This document shows, piece by piece, positions 37,224 to 44,372 of a stretch of DNA of 64,000 nt (its first letter is position 1; each line of letters opens with the position of its first letter). Origin of the DNA: Lachnospiraceae bacterium (GTDB lineage Bacteria; Bacillota; Clostridia; Lachnospirales; Lachnospiraceae); the NCBI GenBank assembly GCA_910575555.1, contig CAJTFX010000005.1, positions 1-64,000 of the forward strand, written 5' to 3'. The position numbers were made by a program, and so were the translations under genes. The notes beneath the pieces are model-generated. The model was not told the DNA's origin. It saw only the letters and a program-made list of their open reading frames with translations, and did no database searches.

Positions 37224-37714
37224 GAAAAGAGAGGGAATTACTGAATGAGTTGACTCCTATATTTTTAAAATATAATTGGAAAACAGTTAGTAATTGCATG
37301 AACTATATTCTTGAAAATGAGAAAACTTTAGTTGAATATATGAACTTTATTAATGGAATTGATAACGATTCTAAAGGTAACAATCTAATAAATGAATTGA
37401 TAAAAAATGTAGCTGATGATAAAAAGGACATACTTTCTCGCATTAACAAGTTCATGAATAGCAAAGGCTGTACGGCTGAAAGGATTAATATTTGTGTAAA
37501 GCAGGTTATTACTAACAGTGAATTAAAAAATGATATTAGCGGTAAAAATAAAAAGGATCTCATAATGAAAGTTATGGATTACATGAAAGATTTAGATATA
37601 TCGCAAATTATTGAATTTGAGAATATCCTGTGTACGAATAAGGAGCATCTGCATGAAAATAGTTTAGAAAATTGGGGAAAAGTGATAGTAAAAGAAAAGG
37701 AGATATTGAGTTAA
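37220..37714 (+). CDS. Unknown helical partner of the ParA ATPase
   Basis: A 164-residue, charged, Lys/Asn-rich and predicted helical protein with no recognised domain. It overlaps the ParA gene by four bases (ATGA), so the pair is translationally coupled and probably functions together. It has no zinc ribbon, helix-turn-helix or membrane segment that I can see. Possible roles are an adaptor tethering cargo to ParA, as ParB or McdB proteins do, or a component of a small defence or maintenance module. Codon use is AT-rich like the ATPase gene. Confidence 0.6.
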   Translation: MRKERELLNELTPIFLKYNWKTVSNCMNYILENEKTLVEYMNFINGIDNDSKGNNLINELIKNVADDKKDILSRINKFMNSKGCTAERINICVKQVITNSELKNDISGKNKKDLIMKVMDYMKDLDISQIIEFENILCTNKEHLHENSLENWGKVIVKEKEILS

Positions 37715-37777
37715 AAATTTGTTAGAAATTCATTTTTCTGATGGGTATCGTAAAGCGAAAGGTTATCGACCAAAGAA

Positions 37778-37818
37778 ACAGGCGCTGACTGATAAATAAA
37801 ATGACAGTTGGCGCCTGT
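37778..37818 (+). terminator. Hairpin after the ParA pair
   Basis: ACAGGCGC (37778-37785) pairs with GCGCCTGT (37811-37818), with inner ACTG/CAGT pairs. TGAATAATTTA follows, so the T run is poor. The preceding segment 37710-37799 reads as a 29-codon open tail (ends KGYRPKKQALTDK, stop) without a start, possibly a gene remnant. Confidence 0.45.
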
Positions 37819-37867
37819 TGAATAATTTATGACATTCTTTCAGAGATTATTTAAATATCTTTGCTTT

Positions 37868-38308
37868 TCATTCATAATCATAAAACCCGCCCAGCCTGCT
37901 TTCATAAGAATCCTGCCGGCGGCGGTTTCCCTGATTCAGATCAGCCCCGGCACAGTCCCGGGGGTAAATCAGATCATCCAGCTCTCCGTGATCAAAGAAT
38001 AATATCTCTTCTGTTTTTTCCTCCTCCCGCACCGGAAGGAAAACTGTAAGCTGCACCCGTCGGTGGCCGCACTGGGGACACCGGTAGGCATGAAGCCCGC
38101 AGGCATAGATTCCGGCGGGAATTTCAGCTTTTTTCGTTACCGGAACCAGATGTTTTCGATAATATTCCGGGCTTTCATGGGAGCTGTAGTGCCCAACCGT
38201 CAAATCCGGCAGGGCATATAATTGCTTGTGCATGACGTCCATTTCACTCTGGCAGAGATTGCACCAGTTTTCATGAAAGACAGCGCGTATTTTCCGTAAA
38301 AATCCCAT
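37868..38308 (-). CDS. Zinc-ribbon-like protein of unknown function
   Basis: A 146-residue protein with two Cys pairs: CNLCQSEM (16-23) and YRCPQCGHRR (about 75-84). Their spacing suggests a zinc ribbon split by a 55-residue insert. The C-terminus is acidic then basic. It starts one base after the stop of the upstream minus-strand membrane protein gene, forming a two-gene operon. No enzymatic motif is visible. Relatives of this kind appear as small conserved proteins in Lachnospiraceae, from memory only. Confidence 0.6.
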   Translation of the reverse strand: MGFLRKIRAVFHENWCNLCQSEMDVMHKQLYALPDLTVGHYSSHESPEYYRKHLVPVTKKAEIPAGIYACGLHAYRCPQCGHRRVQLTVFLPVREEEKTEEILFFDHGELDDLIYPRDCAGADLNQGNRRRQDSYESRLGGFYDYE

Positions 38309-38309
38309 A

Positions 38310-38897
38310 TCATACAGACCTTTCTTTTGCTTCTGTCAGCACTCCGGCCATCATGTCTGCCTTGGAGATTCCGGTCAGGATGTAGTCGCTGTCCATCCGC
38401 CAGCGTTTATTGGAGGTAAAGGTGTTGACCCGGATGCGGATGTCGTCTACTGTAAAGAGGAAGCTGACCCGGCTGCTTCCGGTTAAGGGGCCCATGCCGG
38501 TTTTTCCGTCGTCTTTCCAGATTTTGCTGATCCGGCTGGCAGGAAGCACGTAGTTCTGAAATGGGTTCCAGAAAAAAATCAGGGCGATTTTGCCATGCTC
38601 AACGTCCACAACCACCGTGCAGATATCGCTGTCAAAGGTATGGTTGGGCAGAAACCCGCTGCGTTCCAGTTCGTTCATCAGTTTCTTCCGTTTTCCTTTA
38701 AAAATCATCTTGCCGCCCAACGCCCACCACAGAACAGACAAAGCAGGAGGAACCATAAACAAAATGGCAGCTCCTGCGCCGCCGTCATGGAAAAAGGTAT
38801 AGCCCAGGAAGAAGCAGAGGGCAGTAACTGCAGCAGGAGCCAGTATGTAGGATAAAAGGTATGGGACATTCAATTTTTTTACAGTTTCAGAGTTCAT
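38310..38897 (-). CDS. Two-helix membrane protein of unknown function
   Basis: A 195-residue protein with two adjacent hydrophobic helices near the N-terminus (about 15-35 and 43-62, LLSYILAPAAVTALCFFLGY and AAILFMVPPALSVLWWALGG), a basic KGKRKKL stretch and a C-terminal soluble domain of about 120 residues rich in beta-type sequence (VVVDVEHGKIALIFFWNPF, DIRIRVNTFTS). I cannot name the family. ATG at 38897 has AGGA upstream; ATG at 38909 is possible. Next to the zinc-ribbon gene and possibly functionally linked. Confidence 0.6.
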   Translation of the reverse strand: MNSETVKKLNVPYLLSYILAPAAVTALCFFLGYTFFHDGGAGAAILFMVPPALSVLWWALGGKMIFKGKRKKLMNELERSGFLPNHTFDSDICTVVVDVEHGKIALIFFWNPFQNYVLPASRISKIWKDDGKTGMGPLTGSSRVSFLFTVDDIRIRVNTFTSNKRWRMDSDYILTGISKADMMAGVLTEAKERSV

Positions 38898-38965
38898 AGC
38901 GTGTATCATCCTTTCTTTTTTAGTACATGATAGCACATTGGGGCTGATTGGTCTATAGAAGAAGT

Positions 38966-38994
38966 TTGACAGAAGGGGGAAACTTTGTTATGTT
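38966..38994 (+). promoter_or_regulatory. Promoter of the deoB-deoC-cdd operon
   Basis: TTGACA (38966-38971), 17-nt spacer, TATGTT (38989-38994), divergent from the membrane protein gene at 38897. Confidence 0.7.
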
Positions 38995-39000
38995 AATCTT

Positions 39001-39141
39001 AAGAGAAACCCTCATCATGCTCAGCCTGCCGTTTGGCGGGCCGCATGGCCATCTATGCTATGGAAGCCAAGGGCTTTCATAGTAGATCCTTGGAAGCATA
39101 ATGTTCAGCGAAATAACAGATTTTTCAGGAGGCATACGAAT
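39001..39141 (+). promoter_or_regulatory. Structured 5' leader of deoB
   Basis: About 140 nt lie between promoter and start codon. They contain GCCTGCC/GGCGGGC (39024-39041) and an 11-bp stem (39058-39068 with 39072-39082) around an AAG loop. Neither stem is followed by a T run. I do not recognise a riboswitch class; an uncharacterised regulatory RNA or mRNA stabiliser is possible. Confidence 0.4.
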
Positions 39142-40338
39142 ATGGCAGGAAAAAAATACCGGCGGATATTTACAATTGTGATAGATTCCCTGGGAGTGGG
39201 AGCATTAAGTGATGCGTCTGCATATGGGGATGAAGGGACGGACACTCTGGGCCATATTTCCCAGAGCGTCAGCGAGCTCCGTATCCCGAATCTGCAGAAG
39301 CTTGGCATTGCAAACCTGCATCCTTTAAAACAGGTTTCGGCAGTGGAACGGCCCATGGGCTATTTTATGAAGATGCAGGAAGCCAGTGTGGGAAAAGATA
39401 CCATGACCGGCCATTGGGAAATGATGGGGCTTCATATTACAAAGCCATTCCGGACGTTTACCGAAACAGGTTTCCCCCGGGAACTGATAGAGGAATTGTC
39501 CCGGCGGACCGGCCGGGTGATTATCGGGAATAAAAGCGCCAGCGGCACGGAAATTCTGGAGGAGCTGGCAGAAGAGGAAATTGCCCGGGGCCATATGATC
39601 GTCTATACCTCTGCAGATTCCGTTCTGCAGATTTGCGGAAATGAGGAGACCTTTGGTTTGGAGGAATTGTACCGCTGCTGTGAAATTGCCAGAGAGCTGA
39701 CCATGAAAGATGAGTGGAAGGTGGGCCGGGTCATTGCAAGACCTTATGTGGGCAGGAAAAAGGGAGAATTCAAGCGAACCAGCAACCGCCACGACTATGC
39801 CTTGAAGCCTTATGGGCGGACCGTGTTAAATGCCCTGAAGGATGCGGGACTGGATGTGATCTCTGTTGGTAAAATCTTTGATATTTTTGACGGGGAGGGA
39901 CTGACGGAATCCAATAAATCCAAAAGCTCCGTGCATGGCATGGAACAGACCATTGAACTTGCAGGCAGAGCGTTTGAGGGGCTTTGTTTTGTGAACCTGG
40001 TGGATTTTGACGCTTTGTGGGGGCACCGCCGGAATGTGCAGGGATATGCGAGGGAACTGGAAAGATTTGACGTGAAGCTGGGAGAATTGCTGCCCCTTCT
40101 GAAAGAAGATGATTTGCTGATTCTGACGGCAGACCATGGAAACGACCCAACCCACACAGGCACAGATCACACAAGGGAGAAAGTTCCGTTTCTTGCCTAT
40201 TCTCCCTCCATGCAGGGCAGCGGAAAACTGGAAGAGGTACAGACCTTTGCGGCAGTGGGAGCCACCGTTGCAGAGAATTTCGGCGTAAAAATGCCGGAGG
40301 GGACAATTGGAAGTTCTATTTTGTCAGAGTTGAGGTAA
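39142..40338 (+). CDS. deoB: Phosphopentomutase
   Basis: Interconverts ribose or deoxyribose 1- and 5-phosphates in nucleoside catabolism; a manganese enzyme of the alkaline phosphatase superfamily. The 398 residues show [30 protein letters not shown] at the N-terminus (metal Asp and nucleophile Thr), [14 protein letters not shown], and C-terminal metal ligands in [32 protein letters not shown] lies 10 nt before the ATG at 39142; an in-frame ATG further upstream falls in the leader. deoC and cdd follow, making a complete deoxynucleoside salvage set. Confidence 0.96.
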   Translation: MAGKKYRRIFTIVIDSLGVGALSDASAYGDEGTDTLGHISQSVSELRIPNLQKLGIANLHPLKQVSAVERPMGYFMKMQEASVGKDTMTGHWEMMGLHITKPFRTFTETGFPRELIEELSRRTGRVIIGNKSASGTEILEELAEEEIARGHMIVYTSADSVLQICGNEETFGLEELYRCCEIARELTMKDEWKVGRVIARPYVGRKKGEFKRTSNRHDYALKPYGRTVLNALKDAGLDVISVGKIFDIFDGEGLTESNKSKSSVHGMEQTIELAGRAFEGLCFVNLVDFDALWGHRRNVQGYARELERFDVKLGELLPLLKEDDLLILTADHGNDPTHTGTDHTREKVPFLAYSPSMQGSGKLEEVQTFAAVGATVAENFGVKMPEGTIGSSILSELR

Positions 40339-40339
40339 G

Positions 40340-40348
40340 GCCCGGAAA
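40340..40348. repeat. Direct repeat GCCCGGAAA, left copy
   Basis: Identical to 40628-40636; together they bracket the palindromic segment between deoB and deoC, like a target duplication. Confidence 0.5.
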
Positions 40349-40636
40349 ACATTTACCCAACACGCTTTCGCGCTGCAGCGAACAATTTATATTTCGATAC
40401 ACAGGAACTGCCGGATTGCCCTTTGGCTAAGCAAACGGTTCATGGGCGCACTGTGTGGAGGCGAAATCCACTGCTTACGGAGACTTAGGAAGGAAGGCTT
40501 TCCTGACTTCCTTAGCCGCAGTTGGCAGTTAGTTCGTCAAAACGCTGCCCAGTTTGTGTGTCAAAGGGCAATCCTGCAGTTCTGTCCGTATCTAAATATA
40601 AAAAGTTCGCTGCAGCAATGGGCGGCAGCCCGGAAA
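40349..40636. mobile_element. MITE-like palindromic element between deoB and deoC
   Basis: Arms 40371-40425 and, inverted, 40562-40617 are complementary over about 55 positions with scattered mismatches (both contain GCTGCAGCGAAC, then TATATTT, then GGATTGCCCTTTG). A smaller stem (CTTAGGAAG/CTTCCTTAG, 40484-40515) lies at the centre, so the whole folds as one long hairpin. The 9-bp repeat GCCCGGAAA flanks it. Without the segment deoB and deoC would be 19 nt apart, normal for this operon. No protein is encoded. Its role may be insertion debris or an RNA structure acting on deoC. Confidence 0.6.
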
Positions 40637-40645
40637 GGAATATTT

Positions 40646-41305
40646 ATGGAGTATACAGAGATTTTAAAAACAGTGGATCACACATTGCTCACCCAGACAG
40701 CCACCTGGGAGGAGATTCAGAAAATTTTGGACGAGGGGATAAAATACCAGACGGCTTCTGCCTGTATCCCGGCGGCCTATGTGAAACAGGCTGCGGAATA
40801 TGTCAATGGGGAGCTTCCCATTTGCACCGTAATCGGATTTCCCAATGGATACAGCACCACAGCGGTAAAAGTATTTGAAACAGAGGACGCTGTTGCAAAC
40901 GGCGCAGATGAAATTGATATGGTAATCAACATCGGATGGCTGAAGGACAGGAAATATCAGGAGTTGGAAGAGGAGATCCGCCGGGTTCACGATGCCTGCA
41001 AAGGGAGAATCTTAAAAGTAATTATTGAAACCTGCCTGCTCACCCGGGAAGAAATGATTAAGATGTGTGAGATCGTTACAGCGGCAGGGGCGGAATACAT
41101 CAAGACTTCCACAGGCTTCTCTGCAGCCGGCGCGGTATTTGAGGATGTGGAGCTGATGAAAAAGCATATTGGAGCAGAAGTGAAGGTGAAGGCTGCCGGG
41201 GGCATTGCTTCCCTGGCTGACGCTGAAAAATTCCTCCGCCTGGGGGCTGACAGGCTTGGCACCAGCAGAATCGTAAAGCTGACAGAACAGGAAGAAAGAA
41301 AATGA
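40646..41305 (+). CDS. deoC: Deoxyribose-phosphate aldolase
   Basis: Class I aldolase that cleaves deoxyribose 5-phosphate to acetaldehyde and glyceraldehyde 3-phosphate. The 219 residues include [64 protein letters not shown] (catalytic Lys region) and [13 protein letters not shown] (Schiff-base Lys) plus [21 protein letters not shown] precedes the ATG at 40646; the open frame extends upstream into the palindromic element only by chance. The last four bases overlap cdd (ATGA). Confidence 0.96.
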   Translation: MEYTEILKTVDHTLLTQTATWEEIQKILDEGIKYQTASACIPAAYVKQAAEYVNGELPICTVIGFPNGYSTTAVKVFETEDAVANGADEIDMVINIGWLKDRKYQELEEEIRRVHDACKGRILKVIIETCLLTREEMIKMCEIVTAAGAEYIKTSTGFSAAGAVFEDVELMKKHIGAEVKVKAAGGIASLADAEKFLRLGADRLGTSRIVKLTEQEERK

Positions 41306-41715
41306 CAAACGAACAATTAATGATGGAAGCAAAAAAAGCCAGAGAACATGCCTACGCGCCGTACTCCCATTTTCTGGTGGGGGCTGCCCTTCTGACAAAA
41401 AGCGGGAAAATATACCATGGCTGCAATATCGAAAACGCAGCCTATTCTCCCGGAAACTGCGCGGAACGAACCGCATTTTTTCGGGCTGTTTATCAGGGAG
41501 AGCGGGAATTTGAAAAGATTGCAGTTGCAGGAGGCCCAAAGGGAAGGGAGGCAGACAAACTCTGCGCCCCCTGCGGAGTCTGCCGTCAGGTGATGATGGA
41601 ATTCTGCGATCCGGAGACTTTTCAGATTATTCTGGCAGACGGAAAGGGCGGCTGTCTGCAGCATTCTCTGAAAGAGCTTTTGCCCCTTGGATTCGGGCCG
41701 GAAAATTTGAATTAA
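41302..41715 (+). CDS. cdd: Cytidine deaminase
   Basis: Zinc enzyme that deaminates (deoxy)cytidine to (deoxy)uridine. The 137 residues contain [34 protein letters not shown] (zinc Cys and catalytic Glu) and [14 protein letters not shown] (two zinc Cys). Length matches the tetrameric short form. It overlaps deoC by four bases, and a strong terminator follows, so it ends the operon. Confidence 0.96.
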   Translation: MTNEQLMMEAKKAREHAYAPYSHFLVGAALLTKSGKIYHGCNIENAAYSPGNCAERTAFFRAVYQGEREFEKIAVAGGPKGREADKLCAPCGVCRQVMMEFCDPETFQIILADGKGGCLQHSLKELLPLGFGPENLN

Positions 41716-41744
41716 AATCTGAGGATTTTTTGTAAAGTTAAGGA

Positions 41745-41800
41745 CTGCCGGACTGCCCTGTTCATGTGGGAAAGGGCAGTCCGGCAGAGATTTTTGTGTT
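41745..41800. terminator. Strong bidirectional terminator after cdd
   Basis: CTGCCGGACTGCCCT (41745-41759) and AGGGCAGTCCGGCAG (41773-41787) form a perfect 15-bp stem. AGATTTTTGTGTTTT follows on the plus strand. The minus strand downstream is also T-rich (ACAAAAAATCC), serving the convergent ABC operon. Confidence 0.85.
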
Positions 41801-41812
41801 TTAATATGGCGG

Positions 41813-42598
41813 TTAATGGATATCTTTTCTTATGTATTTCAGATAGGCTGCAATGACTCCGGCAATGCCGAAAGCTGCGCCGATGGAGACCATAGTTTTA
41901 TCCAGACTTCCGCTGGTGATAAGCTCGGCGCCGTCACAGTATCCGAACGGCGTAATGTATTTAAGGAATTCCGCCGTTTCTGTGATGTTTGCAATCAGAT
42001 TCAGAAAATACATGACAGCAGCCAGTCCAAGGCCTATGCCGACGCTTCCTTTTCTCATAAAGGCGGAAATGCAAAAACAGATAGCTGCAAGTTCAATCTG
42101 AAGGATACAGTATGCCAGGTGGAGCAGGTTCAGCTCTTTCCAGGGAACGGTTTCACCGACGGCGGCTATGGCACCAGCGGAAAGGCCGTAGAGAATCAGA
42201 TTCATTGCAATAATCTGAATCAGGACAGCAGCCAGTTTTTCTGTGATAATGCGGGCCCGGCTGACAGGGTGCGTCAGCAAAAACTCCGCTGTTTTGTCCC
42301 GCTCTTCTTTGCTGAGAATGTTTACTGCGCACAGGGCGGCGAAAAATGCCCCGCCAAGTCCCAGAACATTGCCGCATTCCACACTGTAAAATCCCATCAG
42401 CGTGCCGAAATTCAGTTTATCCATACCGAATGCGGCTGTAAAAGATCCCATGGAAGAAAACATATCATTAATGCCTTCCATTTCCCCCTTCATTTCCGGA
42501 TACAGAAAAATGCAGACCATCAGCAGAAATCCAATGGCCGCTGTCCAGATGAAAAAAGAAGTTTTGCTTTGCCGGAGTTCGTGTTTTACTATGGTCAT
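41813..42598 (-). CDS. ABC-2 type transporter permease
   Basis: Membrane subunit of 261 residues with about six hydrophobic helices. The N-terminal FIWTAAIGFLLMVCIFLYPEM helix, a cytosolic loop with SKEERDKTAEFLLTHPVSRARIITEKLAAVLIQ, and the following helices fit ABC-2 permeases of the multidrug or lipid export type. It overlaps the ATPase gene by four bases (ATGA), with ATPase first. Controlled probably by the TetR gene upstream at 43530-44141. Substrate unknown. Confidence 0.82.
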   Translation of the reverse strand: MTIVKHELRQSKTSFFIWTAAIGFLLMVCIFLYPEMKGEMEGINDMFSSMGSFTAAFGMDKLNFGTLMGFYSVECGNVLGLGGAFFAALCAVNILSKEERDKTAEFLLTHPVSRARIITEKLAAVLIQIIAMNLILYGLSAGAIAAVGETVPWKELNLLHLAYCILQIELAAICFCISAFMRKGSVGIGLGLAAVMYFLNLIANITETAEFLKYITPFGYCDGAELITSGSLDKTMVSIGAAFGIAGVIAAYLKYIRKDIH

Positions 42599-43476
42599 GC
42601 TCTGCCACCATCCTTTTCATAAAAATGCAGGAAAATCTCTTCCAGGTCTGGTTCGGAAACTGAAAGGTCGGTGAGATTCCCTGCTGCAAGTGTCTGAAGG
42701 AGAAGATTCATGTCTCCGTTGTAAAGGAAGCTTACAAATCCATCCCCTTCTGTTTGATTGCGGATTCCCTCAAGGCCCTTTAGCGCAACGCTGCCGTGGA
42801 CGGTGACGCGTCTTGCATTGGTTTTTGAAAGCGCGGTTACCTTGTCGCAGGCAATGATTCTGCCTTCCCGGATAATTGCCGCCCGGCTGCAGTTTCTCTG
42901 GATTTCAGACAATACATGACTGGACAGAAATATGGTTGCGCCTTTGCGGTTCTGTTCCCTGAGAATATCGAAAAACTCCCGCTGTATCAGTGGATCAAGC
43001 CCTCCGGTGGGCTCGTCCAGAATCAAAAGCCTGGGGCTGCTTTGGAGCGCGCAGACAATGGCGACTTTCTTACGGTTGCCGAAAGAAAGCTCATCCACCC
43101 TGCGGGATACATCCAGCTGCAGGCGTTCACAGAGTTCTTCTGCCGTTTTACGGCAATTCATTTTGCGCATACGGGCAGAAAAAGCCAGAATATCTTTTAC
43201 TTTCATGCCGGGATAAAACACGGCTTCCGAGGGAAGGTAGCCGGTGTCTGCTAATATGGCTTCCCGGGCCTTTCGGATGTCATGTCCTAAAACCTTGGCG
43301 CTGCCTGAAGTGGGGGAAATAAGCCCCGTCAGTGTGCGGATGGTTGTGGATTTGCCTGCGCCGTTGGGGCCAATAAAGCCGAAAAATTCCCCTTCCTTAA
43401 CAGACAGGTTCAGTTCTGTGATTCCTCTGGATTTCCCATAATTTTTTGTCAGGCTGCTTGTTTTAATTGCTTCCAT
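42595..43476 (-). CDS. ABC transporter ATP-binding protein
   Basis: ATPase of 293 residues pairing with the ABC-2 permease. Motifs: Walker A FIGPNGAGKSTTIRTLTGL, signature region VDELSFGNRKKVAIVCAL (LSFGN in place of LSGGQ, common in this DrrA/CcmA group), Walker B LLILDEPTGGLDPL and the H-loop FLSSHVLSEI. The open frame extends further upstream, but MEAIKTSSLTKNYG at 43476 is the normal N-terminus with GAAAGGA before it. The C-terminal 80 residues form the accessory domain usual in exporters. Confidence 0.9.
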   Translation of the reverse strand: MEAIKTSSLTKNYGKSRGITELNLSVKEGEFFGFIGPNGAGKSTTIRTLTGLISPTSGSAKVLGHDIRKAREAILADTGYLPSEAVFYPGMKVKDILAFSARMRKMNCRKTAEELCERLQLDVSRRVDELSFGNRKKVAIVCALQSSPRLLILDEPTGGLDPLIQREFFDILREQNRKGATIFLSSHVLSEIQRNCSRAAIIREGRIIACDKVTALSKTNARRVTVHGSVALKGLEGIRNQTEGDGFVSFLYNGDMNLLLQTLAAGNLTDLSVSEPDLEEIFLHFYEKDGGRA

Positions 43477-43529
43477 ACGTTGTTTTCCTTTCAAAACGAT
43501 CTGCTGTTTGGTCAATGCCGCTGTGATCG

Positions 43530-44141
43530 TTATTCTTTTCGAAGATATATGCTTTTCCAAAAAGTTATCAGTTTTGTAAAATCTTTTTCCATTTGAGCCA
43601 TGTCCACGCTGCCCCGCTGCACCAGCTCCCAGAGATATCCTACTGACGCCCAATACATTTCCTGATACATCATGGGAATATCCAGTCCCGGAATAAATTG
43701 CGCCGGGTCAAAATTCAGCCTCGCTTTGTCTGCGTTCAGATTAAAATATGTGTGATAACTCTTTTGGACTGCAGCGCAAATCTCAGTGTCTTTTTCGTAA
43801 AATGCCTTGATGGTGAAGTTTGCCATATCCGGATACAGGCGGATGATCTCCATTTTTGCCCGCATTCCCCGTTCTATACTGTCAAAGAGCTTTTCCTGGT
43901 GATAGCATTCATACCTGGTGAGATATTCAATGGTGGTTGCCGCGCATTTTTCCCAAAGAAACAAATATAGTTCCTTTTTGTTGTGAAAATAGTGAAACAG
44001 CAAAGATTTACTGATTCCTGCTGCCTGGGCAATTTCACTCATGGGACTGTTCTTATAGGAATTCTGTGAAAATACCCGGTATCCGGCATTGATGATTGTC
44101 CTTTGTTTTTCCTCAGGCAGAGAAAAGAATTTTTCGTTCAT
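43530..44141 (-). CDS. TetR-family regulator of the ABC-2 exporter
   Basis: A 203-residue repressor. Residues about 12-55 form the TetR helix-turn-helix (RTIINAGYRVFSQNSYKNSPMSEIAQAAGISKSLLFHYFHNKKELYLFLWE), followed by a helical ligand domain. GGAGG precedes the ATG at 44141; an in-frame start at 44171 is weaker. It is upstream of the ABC genes on the same strand. The palindrome at 44165-44194 is its likely operator. Confidence 0.88.
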   Translation of the reverse strand: MNEKFFSLPEEKQRTIINAGYRVFSQNSYKNSPMSEIAQAAGISKSLLFHYFHNKKELYLFLWEKCAATTIEYLTRYECYHQEKLFDSIERGMRAKMEIIRLYPDMANFTIKAFYEKDTEICAAVQKSYHTYFNLNADKARLNFDPAQFIPGLDIPMMYQEMYWASVGYLWELVQRGSVDMAQMEKDFTKLITFWKSIYLRKE

Positions 44142-44164
44142 ATCGTTGCCTCCGTGAACCGCTT

Positions 44165-44194
44165 CGGTCAACTATAGTTTAAATCCATTGACCG
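44165..44194 (-). promoter_or_regulatory. Palindrome upstream of TetR gene, likely operator
   Basis: CGGTCAA, 16 bases, TTGACCG, starting 24 bases from the TetR ATG and covering a TATAGT box on the minus strand. Autoregulation by the TetR protein is the simplest reading. The remaining 44195-44372 is AT-rich and contains one small stem (CTGGAAAAAT/AATTTTCCAG, 44254-44280). Confidence 0.55.
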
Positions 44195-44372
44195 GTTTTG
44201 GGAAGCCCCTGAATATGAAATTTTATTAAAATACAGATTTCTTTTGCCGTTAACTGGAAAAATCATTTGAAATTTTCCAGGTTAAGTTATAAAATGAAAT
44301 TAACTATTGACCATGTAAATTGTAAAATAGAGACACTGTGCAAAAATATTTATCCTGCAGGGAGGAAAACGT

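Noticed and set aside
39770-40306. Minus-strand 178-codon frame opposite deoB
   Set aside because: Shadow of a conserved enzyme gene with no motif of its own.
40442-40645. Upstream in-frame extension of deoC
   Set aside because: It lies inside the palindromic element; the ribosome site and family N-terminus place the start at 40646.
41816-42622. Plus-strand 268-codon frame opposite the ABC-2 permease
   Set aside because: No start signal and Cys/His/Gln-rich composition typical of antisense frames.
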